Of a stretch of 22,633 bases of DNA, positions 13,392 through 19,560 are shown piece after piece; the stretch's first letter is position 1, and each line of letters begins with the position of its first letter. Made by a program: the position numbers and the translations under genes. The notes beneath the pieces were generated by a model, which had not been told where the DNA came from, made no database searches, and saw nothing but the letters and a program-made list of their open reading frames with translations. The DNA is from a virus. Location: positions 1 through 22,633 of the IMG/VR virus record IMGVR_UViG_3300022539_000238; one strand, given 5' to 3'.

Positions 13392-13625
13392 CTAGATTGC
13401 TATTGCCTTCGCCAGATGATTGAAAAAGTGCATCACGTCACCGTTGACGAAGTCAATCTTGATTAGCATTTTCTTGATTGCTGCCTGCTCTTGCTTGGTG
13501 GCGATCGTGATGTATTCAACCACGACCGCTAGCGGGATGAGGTTGAAGCCGCTTGCGCCCTCAACCTCAAAGACGTGGTCAGTATCTAATTCCTTCTCTC
13601 CTACGAACTTATTAATCCAAGACAT
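13392..13625 (-). CDS. Hypothetical 77-aa protein
   Basis: AAAAGGAG six bases before the ATG at 13625 sets the start. MSWINKFVGEKELDTDHVFE is followed by a hydrophobic strand/helix region (LIPLAVVVEYITIA) and a helix (KQEQAAIKKMLIKIDF). The hydrophobic part is too short and broken to be a confident membrane helix. Function unknown. Confidence 0.7.
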   Translation of the reverse strand: MSWINKFVGEKELDTDHVFEVEGASGFNLIPLAVVVEYITIATKQEQAAIKKMLIKIDFVNGDVMHFFNHLAKAIAI

Positions 13626-13687
13626 TGCTTGCTCCTTTTGACTTAGTTTACCGTCGGCCACTCCTGATTGCCGGGAAGGATACCGGG

Positions 13688-13984
13688 CTATTTCTCTACC
13701 TGATTGATAAATACTTTTTTGTAGATACGGTGGTCCTTGCCCCGCATCCTTTCCACACGTAAGTGCGGATGCGAAGTGCATTTGAACCACGATGGCACGA
13801 CGAGGTATTGGTAAGCCCAGTCATCTGGTACTATAATGATTAGATCTGCCATATCGTTGCAGTGGCAGGCCGGGAATTTTATCCCGAAAGCTTCCACGCC
13901 CTTGTTTACGCGCTCCACGTTCTCTGCGACGCTATCTATAACGTGGATGGCGCTCTTATGTTTCCCTTCAAATTTGTATCTCAT
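13688..13984 (-). CDS. Hypothetical 98-aa protein
   Basis: AAGGAG with 7-base spacing precedes the ATG at 13984. The protein is basic and mixed alpha/beta: MRYKFEGKHKSAIHVIDSVA, then CHCNDMADLIIIVPDDW and a His/Arg-rich end. Cys-His-Cys at the centre plus later C and H residues could bind metal. No family recognised. Confidence 0.7.
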   Translation of the reverse strand: MRYKFEGKHKSAIHVIDSVAENVERVNKGVEAFGIKFPACHCNDMADLIIIVPDDWAYQYLVVPSWFKCTSHPHLRVERMRGKDHRIYKKVFINQVEK

Positions 13985-14032
13985 TACTCTTCTCCTTATT
14001 CTGCGCTGGCGCGGTCGCATGGGCCGTGCTGA

Positions 14033-14218
14033 TCAAACTGGCTTTATGATAATCATGTCGCTATCATCGTCCTGACAAATAGAATAGAATTGACTGTATT
14101 CCTCACACACAGCCAGCACATGCTGCGCTCGCGGAGATGATACATTGAGCGCTTTGCCTGGCTCGGCAATGACCTCGCCGCTTTCAGGATGTACTATATC
14201 ACATTGAACGAATAACAT
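14033..14218 (-). CDS. Hypothetical 61-aa protein
   Basis: AAGGAG six bases before the ATG at 14218 sets the start; an in-frame GTG at 14269 has no SD. MLFVQCDIVHPESGEVIAEP is a beta hairpin, followed by a helix (RAQHVLAVCEEYSQF) and an acidic-to-hydrophobic end (DDDSDMIIIKPV). Unknown function. Confidence 0.7.
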   Translation of the reverse strand: MLFVQCDIVHPESGEVIAEPGKALNVSSPRAQHVLAVCEEYSQFYSICQDDDSDMIIIKPV

Positions 14219-14924
14219 CTTTTTCTCCTTTTTGAGTAAGTAGATGCTCATGCGCATCTTGCCATCCACCGGCCACCAGTCGGCGGCGACCCGGTCGGTG
14301 TTATTCGCCGAGCATTACTCCGGCACGTCCGTGCGTCCCGGACAACCGATGGACGCCAAGATAAGCGTGAGCCAGTTGGGCCAGCGGCCAGCAGGGGCCG
14401 AAGCCCGCTGCCTGCGCGACTCTTTGACAGATAGATGACTGCGTTGCCTTCCGCTACCACTTCCTACCCATACGCTGGGGCGTTACTCCCAGGCTTCACG
14501 TTCATTCCGGCTTGGGTTTCAGCGCGTCCATTCCTGCGGTGCTCAAATTGCGACTTCGTAATCTGCCGCAACCAGGCCCTGTCTAGGCGGTATGCGCCAA
14601 TCCCAGGCCTCCCGTGGCTTGGCCTAAAGCGGGATGAGTTTGGCCAGAACGTCTACCGGTTGGACCTCACCAATCTGTCATCTATCTGTCAAAGAGCCGC
14701 TGCCTGCGCGTTTTCGTTCCGATGATTAGCAATGCCGGTTCCCCCTTCCCGGCCTCCTCAGCCCGCCACGAGTACTCGCGGTGGCGTTCCCCGTTTGCCT
14801 CACGGCTCCGGCGCAAGTTCCCCGCAGGCGCTCACATTTGCCTGCGTGCTGGATTTTACCAGCCCCCTTGCTAATCATCTTGCTGCCGACGCGTTTTTGT
14901 CCAGGTCGCGCCCCCTGGGAGATA
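14219..14924. other. Long gene-poor island with remnant coding sequence
   Basis: No ORF with an SD is found on either strand. In the leftward frame an open stretch (14831-14697) reads LRRSREANGERHREYSWRAE and looks protein-like, but it has no start and is cut by the inverted-repeat element. Past the element the same frame continues (RWPNWLTLILASIGCPG) to a stop at 14315. I read this as a decayed gene split by an insertion. Confidence 0.45.
14405..14710. mobile_element. MITE-like element: 20-bp inverted ends with 14-bp flanking direct repeats
   Basis: CTCTTTGACAGATAGATGAC (14420-14439) recurs as its exact reverse complement at 14677-14696. Immediately outside, CCGCTGCCTGCGCG occurs in direct orientation at 14405-14418 and at 14697-14710. 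This is the layout of an insertion with a target duplication. The interior (237 bases) has no transposase and several hairpins. It could be a non-autonomous transposable element or, read as RNA, a long 20-bp stem enclosing a structured RNA. A 14-bp duplication is longer than usual for most DNA transposons. Confidence 0.6.
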
Positions 14925-15182
14925 TTAGTCTCCAAAGACCAAGCCTTCCTCGTCCCACTCGACGGTGTAACCCCTGCTTTCGGCGAAGTCCTCTTGACGC
15001 CTTCGCTCATTCACGTCATCGCCCATATCAACGTACTTTTCAAAAACCTTGCCGCTAGGCCAGGTAGCCTTGAACTTCGTCAATCCTGCTTCCATTGTTT
15101 CCTTGATGACTACTGTACCTTTTGACATTTTATTACTCCTTGTTTCTTGTACCATCTTTCCGCCACAGCAAGGACATGTCAT
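14925..15182 (-). CDS. Cysteine-cluster protein with two possible starts, 85 aa
   Basis: GGAGG six bases before the ATG at 15182 gives MTCPCCGGKMVQETRSNKMS. A second SD (AAGGAG, 7 bases) precedes an in-frame ATG at 15126 (MSKGTVVIKE), so both a zinc-half form and a shorter form may be made. The body is amphipathic and acidic (DMGDDVNERRRQEDFAESRG). A CPCC cluster alone cannot complete a zinc site, suggesting dimerisation or redox chemistry. Function unknown. Confidence 0.7.
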   Translation of the reverse strand: MTCPCCGGKMVQETRSNKMSKGTVVIKETMEAGLTKFKATWPSGKVFEKYVDMGDDVNERRRQEDFAESRGYTVEWDEEGLVFGD

Positions 15183-15183
15183 T

Positions 15184-15309
15184 TCACGCCTCCTCACCAC
15201 ACTTGACGCACCTGTACACGACAACGGTAACGTACCGTTTGGTCACCTTACACCACACCCGTTTGAGGGTGCGAACTGCCCATTCACCACAAAGTTTACA
15301 CTTTAACAT
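15184..15309 (-). CDS. Zinc-ribbon microprotein, 41 aa
   Basis: AAGGAGG six bases upstream gives an excellent start. C4-x2-C7 and C34-x2-C37 (with C20 between) form a minimal zinc ribbon: MLKCKLCGEW at one end and YRCVKCGEEA at the other, joined by basic beta strands. Proteins this small often bind RNA polymerase, ribosomes or nucleic acid; which applies here is unknown. It is the first gene of the leftward operon and has one base between its stop and the next ATG. Confidence 0.8.
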   Translation of the reverse strand: MLKCKLCGEWAVRTLKRVWCKVTKRYVTVVVYRCVKCGEEA

Positions 15310-15472
15310 TTCACTCCTCCTTAGGGTTTCTCTCTTGCTCATTCAGATTTAACCGACCCAACCATTGCCAGTTCCTATTTCGTTTCCCTGCTGCTCAATC
15401 GAGTTTCGTTCGGTTCCTATGCGGGCTTGTCATTGTTTTAGTGCCATTGAAAACCTCGCTTTTTACGCAAAA

Positions 15473-15588
15473 CTCCCCGCTTGTGTACGTTGGTGTCTAG
15501 CCAAACGTAGGGCGCTAAGCCTACACAAGAGGGGAGCTTTACCTCCAAGTATGCAATTGAAAACGCCCTATTGAGCGTTTGGCTAGAC
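15473..15588 (-). promoter_or_regulatory. Leader RNA with two interlocked inverted repeats (pseudoknot-like)
   Basis: Stem A is GTCTAGCCAAACG (15495-15507) with its exact complement at 15576-15588, continued by TAGGGCG/CGCCCTA (15508-15514 and 15564-15570). Stem B is CTCCCCGCTTGTGTA (15473-15487) with 15522-15536, one mismatch. One arm of B lies inside the loop of A and the other outside it, so the order is B-A-B-A. Stem A begins where the proximal leftward promoter should start transcription. This fits a regulatory 5' leader for the zinc-ribbon operon. A DNA-level operator or origin is also possible. Confidence 0.6.
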
Positions 15589-15594
15589 GGTCTT

Positions 15595-15623
15595 ATTATA
15601 CTGCATGATTGGAAATAAAGCAA
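15595..15623 (-). promoter_or_regulatory. Proximal leftward promoter
   Basis: TATAAT (15595-15600, leftward) has a partial -35, TTGCTT, 17 bases upstream (15618-15623). The start would fall near 15588, at the foot of the leader stem. The weak -35 suggests activation or weak basal use. Confidence 0.5.
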
Positions 15624-15826
15624 GTTCCCTGCCCACCCGCCTCCTCCAGCGCCTGGGCTATTTCGCCGTCTCCCCTTTCAGTTTACCAGTTACTATTCAG
15701 TCTCTGCGACTTACCGCCTCGGTGGCCGGTCTTTATTTGGCCTTCCGATTGTGCCTTCCTGTTCGCCTTCCGGGGTTTCGGTTGTTAATGTTCCTTTGGT
15801 TCGTTTCCTTCGTTTACTACGCTATA

Positions 15827-15855
15827 ATAATATCATATAACTTACCGGAAGTCAA
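15827..15855 (-). promoter_or_regulatory. Distal leftward promoter
   Basis: TTGACT (15850-15855), 17 bases, TATTAT (15827-15832). It faces the leftward gene cluster and would add a leader of about 500 bases that has no start codon upstream of the second promoter. Confidence 0.65.
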
Positions 15856-15890
15856 GTCTTTTGGGCAAATTGGTCACGGATGGTTGTTTC

Positions 15891-15943
15891 TGCAAGGTTT
15901 CCGACGTGATTTTGCAGGGTTTTTGCGCACTTTTGCAAGGTTC
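15891..15943. repeat. Three direct repeats between divergent promoters
   Basis: TGCAAGGTTT (15891), TGCAGGGTTT (15913) and TGCAAGGTTC (15934) are spaced 22 and 21 bases apart, about two helical turns, so one face of the DNA could bind a protein array. They lie between the distal leftward and the rightward promoters and are likely regulator sites. Confidence 0.5.
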
Positions 15944-16003
15944 TTGGGGATGAAAAGTGGTGAGAATCTATTGACTTGTTTGATTTTCAAGAATTGCCTC
16001 TCG

Positions 16004-16032
16004 TTGACACATCTGCTAAAGTGTGCTATAAT
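16004..16032 (+). promoter_or_regulatory. Consensus rightward promoter
   Basis: TTGACA, 17 bases, TATAAT: a full consensus match. The expected start is at 16039-16041, that is, on or next to the ATG at 16041, so the first gene may be translated from a leaderless mRNA or from an ATG 12 bases further in. Confidence 0.85.
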
Positions 16033-16040
16033 CGGTACAA

Positions 16041-16421
16041 ATGGGGGAACAGATGGAAACGAGCAAATTGAAAAGCATCAATCTCTCCGCCATAGGCGGC
16101 GTAGACACGGCGGTCATCTTGGAAATGGCGCGCGGCTGTCTTGCCGTTCTCACGTCAGCACGCAAGTCAGCGGCACTGTTACTCCCCTGGCCGTGGTCCA
16201 TCAGGATCGCCGAACTCGCCGCCGAGGACTGTCGCACGATGCAAAATGTCCAGCAGTATGGTGGACTCAAAACAGAAGTCCTCGCATCTCTCGCTGACGG
16301 CCAATTTCGCACTGTCTGGCTGCGGGCTGCTGAGCCGGTGGCAATTCTGTCGCGGTATCCGCAGGACGAGGCCGAGCGTGAGGACATAGCACAGAGATAT
16401 TTGGCACTTTTGGAGGACTAG
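16041..16421 (+). CDS. Hypothetical 126-aa protein, first gene of rightward operon
   Basis: The first ATG (16041) is at the predicted transcription start. A second in-frame ATG (16053) follows GGGGGAAC and may be the ordinary start. The protein is helical and soluble: VDTAVILEMARGCLAVLTSA, a hydrophobic helix (ALLLPWPWSIRIAELAAED), and an acidic end (DEAEREDIAQRYLALLED). No HTH is evident. Its position directly behind a strong divergent promoter would suit a regulator, but the sequence does not show this. Confidence 0.75.
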   Translation: MGEQMETSKLKSINLSAIGGVDTAVILEMARGCLAVLTSARKSAALLLPWPWSIRIAELAAEDCRTMQNVQQYGGLKTEVLASLADGQFRTVWLRAAEPVAILSRYPQDEAEREDIAQRYLALLED

Positions 16422-16424
16422 AGG

Positions 16425-16745
16425 ATGTCTATTACACTATTCTGCTGTCCACACTGCAATACCTATTCTCTTGATGCAACTGTGAGGCTATATATCGGCG
16501 CTACTTTGGAACCCCGGCGTGGCAAACTACGAGTAAGTGACGATGCCTCACTACCGGAGGGAATAAGTATTCCATTGGAGGACATTGTGGAAAGCCACTG
16601 CCCAGAGTGTAGCAGGATTACAGAATTAGTTGTTCTGGATGAATGCCCGCACCAATGGAAAGCATGGCGAACAGATGCTTGGGGAGTGCCACATAGCATT
16701 TGTCGGTTCTGTGGTGAAACGCGGAAGGGGAAAATAGTTCTCTGA
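16425..16745 (+). CDS. Multi-knuckle zinc-ribbon protein, 106 aa
   Basis: Three cysteine pairs are visible: CCPHC near residue 8-11, CPEC near 70, and CRFC near 93. ECPHQW near 80 adds a Cys and a His. The product is likely a zinc-bound beta-rich protein. It begins three bases after the previous stop, with GGAGG as SD. Family unassigned. Confidence 0.75.
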   Translation: MSITLFCCPHCNTYSLDATVRLYIGATLEPRRGKLRVSDDASLPEGISIPLEDIVESHCPECSRITELVVLDECPHQWKAWRTDAWGVPHSICRFCGETRKGKIVL

Positions 16746-16753
16746 GATGTGGT

Positions 16754-16826
16754 TCGGGGCCAGGCGGCGGGTCTTGCATACCCGTTCTCCTTTACTCGCG
16801 AAAGCGGGGTTTCCGCTTGGCCCCGA
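16754..16826 (+). ncRNA. tRNA-like three-stem fold between genes
   Basis: TCGGGGCC pairs with GGCCCCGA as a closing stem. Inside, CGGGT-CTTGCAT-ACCCG is a 5-bp/7-base arm with U33 and a UGC triplet, exactly an anticodon-arm shape. AAGCGG/CCGCTT sits where a T-arm would stack on the acceptor. There is no D-arm and no TTCRA T-loop, so it is not a normal tRNA gene. It may be a degenerate tRNA, a tRNA mimic or an intercistronic processing structure. Confidence 0.35.
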
Positions 16827-16857
16827 CACTAAGTCTAAGTTTTAGGAGGTCAGTAAA

Positions 16858-17034
16858 ATGACACACATAGTTACATCAGCTGGATTCATCATCGTGGCTG
16901 TCGTCGTCGCCTTTGGCTTGACGCTGCTAGCGACCGTGATGATAGCCAACTTCAAGGCTGCTAGGCAAGAGCGAGAGGGACGCGAGCCGCCACCAATGCA
17001 TCCAGACGATGCAGAATTCAAGAGAGGAGCATAA
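16858..17034 (+). CDS. Small membrane protein, 58 aa
   Basis: The SD is TAGGAGGT. MTHIVTSAGFIIVAVVVAFG through LTLLATVMI forms one long membrane helix (about residues 8-32), followed by a basic then acidic cytoplasmic tail (RQEREGREPPPMHPDDAEFK). The stop overlaps the next ATG as TAATG. It is the first of a run of four membrane-anchored products. Confidence 0.75.
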   Translation: MTHIVTSAGFIIVAVVVAFGLTLLATVMIANFKAARQEREGREPPPMHPDDAEFKRGA

Positions 17035-17171
17035 TGGATACCTTCACGATCATCGTGATTGCACCAACCGTCGTGGCGGCACTGGTAGTAGTCGCTCTAT
17101 GGTTTCGTGGCAGAGTGACCGACGTCCGTTCTCATCCTGGCGGAGGGTGGGAAATGGATATAAAGGAGTGA
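17034..17171 (+). CDS. Small membrane protein, 45 aa
   Basis: MDTFTIIVIAPTVVAALVVV gives a single membrane helix, then FRGRVTDVRSHPGGGW and MDIKE. GAGGAG four bases upstream supports the ATG. The layout (short periplasmic start, one helix, basic loop) matches the preceding gene, so the two may act together. Confidence 0.7.
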   Translation: MDTFTIIVIAPTVVAALVVVALWFRGRVTDVRSHPGGGWEMDIKE

Positions 17172-17173
17172 GG

Positions 17174-17422
17174 ATGAATACAAACAAAAAGTTTTTGAGT
17201 CCTGAGCAGACTGGCGGTCCAACGATCTTCTGCCAGAATCACAGTGAATATCTGGCAATCGAGGGCGACCAGATACGCATCTTCCACATTGCGCATCTAG
17301 CAAAGGTGCTCGGTGATCAATGGCAGGCGGGAGTCACTCCACAGGAACACGCCTCACTGATTCTTCTCGCGTGTTGTGGCAAAGGATTGTTTGAATGGTT
17401 AGGTACAGGAGGTACGGCATAA
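17174..17422 (+). CDS. Hypothetical soluble protein, 82 aa
   Basis: AAGGAG lies five bases before the ATG. MNTNKKFLSPEQTGGPTIFC is followed by a beta section (YLAIEGDQIRIFHIAHLA) and a helix ending LLACCGKGLFEWLG with paired cysteines. The stop and next start overlap as TAATG. Unknown function. Confidence 0.7.
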   Translation: MNTNKKFLSPEQTGGPTIFCQNHSEYLAIEGDQIRIFHIAHLAKVLGDQWQAGVTPQEHASLILLACCGKGLFEWLGTGGTA

Positions 17423-17811
17423 TGACTAGAACCAGCAATTTAGGATTGCCCATTATGTTATTCGGGATGCTCATTTTGTTTGGCGTCATCGCGCTGGTGA
17501 TGCTTGGTCAAGTCCAAGATTTGGAACTGCCATATCCAGTGCCAACTGTTGTGTTTGGCTTAAAGCCAGAGCATCATGGCGAGTTAAATAGGATAGGCAT
17601 ACCTACTGCCAGATATGACGAGTTACGGAGAGAATACGAAGGTGATTCAGTCGCACAGCAGCAAATAGATGTATATGATCCTGCCACGGAATACCACAAA
17701 AGATTGAGGGAGTACGTTGAGGCGTTCAAGTTAAGCGACGGGGAAAAAATCACGGAATTGAAGGATTGGTTCGAGGAACATTATCCCGATATCCATATAG
17801 GAGGTAAATAG
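17422..17811 (+). CDS. Membrane-anchored protein, 129 aa
   Basis: MTRTSNLGLPIMLFGMLILF continues as a single N-terminal membrane helix (to about residue 30). A charged soluble domain follows (RYDELRREYEGDSVAQQQ) and ends in an acidic helix (KDWFEEHYPDIH). The SD is AGGAGGT. The first 10 residues and helix pattern recur in the next gene, but the soluble domains differ. No motif is recognised. Confidence 0.7.
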   Translation: MTRTSNLGLPIMLFGMLILFGVIALVMLGQVQDLELPYPVPTVVFGLKPEHHGELNRIGIPTARYDELRREYEGDSVAQQQIDVYDPATEYHKRLREYVEAFKLSDGEKITELKDWFEEHYPDIHIGGK

Positions 17812-17812
17812 A

Positions 17813-18262
17813 ATGACGAGGACAAGTTCATTAGGGACTATGGTACTGTTGTTCGTTATGACGTTGATCATAAGTGCTTTTGCTCTCACTATGCTCAGCA
17901 GCGCCAGTATCACTTTGCCAGCCACCGGTGCTACAGTTCACCAGGCCGCTGCAATAGACTGGCTGCGACCTGACCAGGTACCTGTGCCGAACAATCTGAT
18001 TATCAGTGCACATGCCGCCAAGCATCACGGAGACACTGAGCAAATATACGCAAATCTCCTGCAAGGCAAATGCGCTGAGGTTGCCAAGTTCTGCGGTGGG
18101 TCTGAGCAGGAGTTCGCGTACTTTTGCGTAGACCCAGTGACCGGCATTGTTGGCGCTATACTACAGATCGGCGATGAGATAACGACGGGTTACTACGAGA
18201 AGCCTGGCTCAGAATACTGGGTCAAGCGTGTGCCGCGTGAGAGATGGGAGGTGTGCAAATGA
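17813..18262 (+). CDS. Membrane-anchored protein, 149 aa
   Basis: MTRTSSLGTMVLLFVMTLII gives the N-terminal membrane helix, a near copy of the previous gene's start. The soluble part has NNLIISAHAAKHHGDTEQIY, a helix with paired histidines, then a beta-rich end (FAYFCVDPVTGIVGAILQIG). The layout loosely recalls small toxin-like or BrnT/DUF4258-like folds but no catalytic set is secure. It overlaps the next ATG as ATGA. Confidence 0.7.
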   Translation: MTRTSSLGTMVLLFVMTLIISAFALTMLSSASITLPATGATVHQAAAIDWLRPDQVPVPNNLIISAHAAKHHGDTEQIYANLLQGKCAEVAKFCGGSEQEFAYFCVDPVTGIVGAILQIGDEITTGYYEKPGSEYWVKRVPRERWEVCK

Positions 18263-18483
18263 CTGCTGCCAATGTGAAAAAAATAACTACCGAGGAATTC
18301 TGGCAAGAGGCTGAGACGTGGCTTGATGGTGTCGCGAATATGGTCTCGCATAGGTGTTATCAGGAACACAGCATGGTAGGGATACGGGCAATTCAACGTG
18401 ATGTGCGCAAGCATCTCACCTGGATTGACGAGGCGCTATTGCAGATCGAGTTGCGGGAAGCGAAGTCTGTGAAGGAGAACTAA
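18259..18483 (+). CDS. Hypothetical helical protein, 74 aa
   Basis: GGAGGT six bases before the ATG at 18259 sets the start. MTAANVKKITTEEFWQEAET is followed by two amphipathic helices and a charged end (IELREAKSVKEN). No family. Confidence 0.65.
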   Translation: MTAANVKKITTEEFWQEAETWLDGVANMVSHRCYQEHSMVGIRAIQRDVRKHLTWIDEALLQIELREAKSVKEN

Positions 18484-18789
18484 ATGTCGGTCAGTATTTG
18501 CGTGGAGGCACATCGTAGAATCAGTGAGGCCGACATGGAATACGTGGCTATTTACAACAGTCTTGTTTCCAAGGGAATCAAGCCGCCAGCGGCAGTAGTC
18601 AAACATCTACAGGGAGCCTTGGGTAACAACAACTTTTTCCCGGATGAGAAAATTACTATATCACCCGACACTGAGATGATAGCTATCAGTGTTGGGGGTG
18701 CGGGCGATGCCAGACATAGTGGTGGCATGATTATTAAGATTGCCGACTTGCCGCCAGGGACTGAGGCGCTGAGAATCTATATGAGTTAA
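18484..18789 (+). CDS. Hypothetical 101-aa protein
   Basis: AAGGAG precedes the ATG, which directly follows the previous stop. MSVSICVEAHRRISEADMEY is mostly helical. The C-terminal half is beta-rich (KITISPDTEMIAISVGGAGD, GGMIIKIADLP). Unknown. Confidence 0.7.
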   Translation: MSVSICVEAHRRISEADMEYVAIYNSLVSKGIKPPAAVVKHLQGALGNNNFFPDEKITISPDTEMIAISVGGAGDARHSGGMIIKIADLPPGTEALRIYMS

Positions 18790-18823
18790 GGCTATCCTGG
18801 CACACAGATGGAGGCGGTTTAGA

Positions 18824-19207
18824 ATGACAGGTTATCATATCACATTGGGATACAACGGCGTAGCGTGCATTGACTACGATGATATGTGGGAAATCCTTAA
18901 ACAGAAGGTGCGTGAAATCTGCGACCAGCCGCGAGTTATAATTGCCGAGGCCCGCAGACTTGGCGCGCCAGAAGCTTGCTCAAAAGGGTGTTGCAGTTTG
19001 GATACCTATGCCGATAATTATGCAGAGTCCTTTGAGACCTATGGACATCCTATCTCAATAATCAACCGAGGTGAAGGCGATCGTCAAATTATGCAATTAG
19101 CATCAACTGCTGGCCCCATTAAGTATCATGTCCGCAGGGCATTTGTGCGACTTTTAATTGAGGCAATGCACAGAGAAGAAATTGAGGTAAGCCTGATCGT
19201 TGCCTAA
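18824..19207 (+). CDS. Hypothetical 127-aa protein
   Basis: GGAGG nine bases before the ATG supports it. MTGYHITLGYNGVACIDYDD starts a mixed alpha/beta protein. EACSKGCCSLDTYADNY contains three close cysteines, and RAFVRLLIEAMHREEIEVS is the C-terminal helix. No family recognised. Confidence 0.7.
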   Translation: MTGYHITLGYNGVACIDYDDMWEILKQKVREICDQPRVIIAEARRLGAPEACSKGCCSLDTYADNYAESFETYGHPISIINRGEGDRQIMQLASTAGPIKYHVRRAFVRLLIEAMHREEIEVSLIVA

Positions 19208-19254
19208 TAATAGTATCGTTGAGTTGGGCTAGTTGCGGTACGCAAAAGGAAAGA

Positions 19255-19560
19255 ATGATGGCTTCTGACATCATCATGATGCTCATCCTCAGCGCCACTG
19301 CTTGCATTGCCGTGCTGCTCATGGCCAGAGTTCCCGATGTGCCAGGTCATTACACTGATCCCACCTGGATCGTGGCCGCGATGTCGGCGGTGCTGATGGT
19401 GCTTGGGTTCTATACGGTGACGTGGTTGTGTCGGATGTTCCGAGCATTTGAACGACTACTGCTCATCCTGACTGGCGTCGAGCCAGAAGAAGCACAGTTT
19501 CACCTTCGCGCGACGCTGAAACGAATGCGGAAGTTGATCGAGGAGTTGACACACGGATGA
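19255..19560 (+). CDS. Two-pass membrane protein, 101 aa
   Basis: AAAGGA before a double ATG at 19255. The first helix is SDIIMMLILSATACIAVLLM. A loop (RVPDVPGHYTDPTW) leads to a second helix (IVAAMSAVLMVLGFYTVTWL). A basic cytoplasmic tail contains a helix (HLRATLKRMRKLIEEL). No holin signature such as a charged C-terminal cluster typical of lambda S is evident, though size and topology do not exclude a holin. Confidence 0.7.
   Translation: MMASDIIMMLILSATACIAVLLMARVPDVPGHYTDPTWIVAAMSAVLMVLGFYTVTWLCRMFRAFERLLLILTGVEPEEAQFHLRATLKRMRKLIEELTHG

Noticed and set aside
12861-13466. Rightward 201-residue ORF
   Set aside because: Antisense to the LPD29-like gene and its neighbours, with no SD.
14435-14725. 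Rightward 96-residue ORF within the inverted-repeat element
   Set aside because: It starts inside one inverted end and ends past the other, with no SD; not transposase-like.
15800-15828. Rightward TATAAT at 15823-15828
   Set aside because: No acceptable -35 at the right distance; the same bases serve the leftward promoter.
15605-16297. Rightward 230-residue ORF
   Set aside because: It has no SD, crosses promoters and repeats in the control region, and overlaps the well-supported gene at 16041 in another frame.
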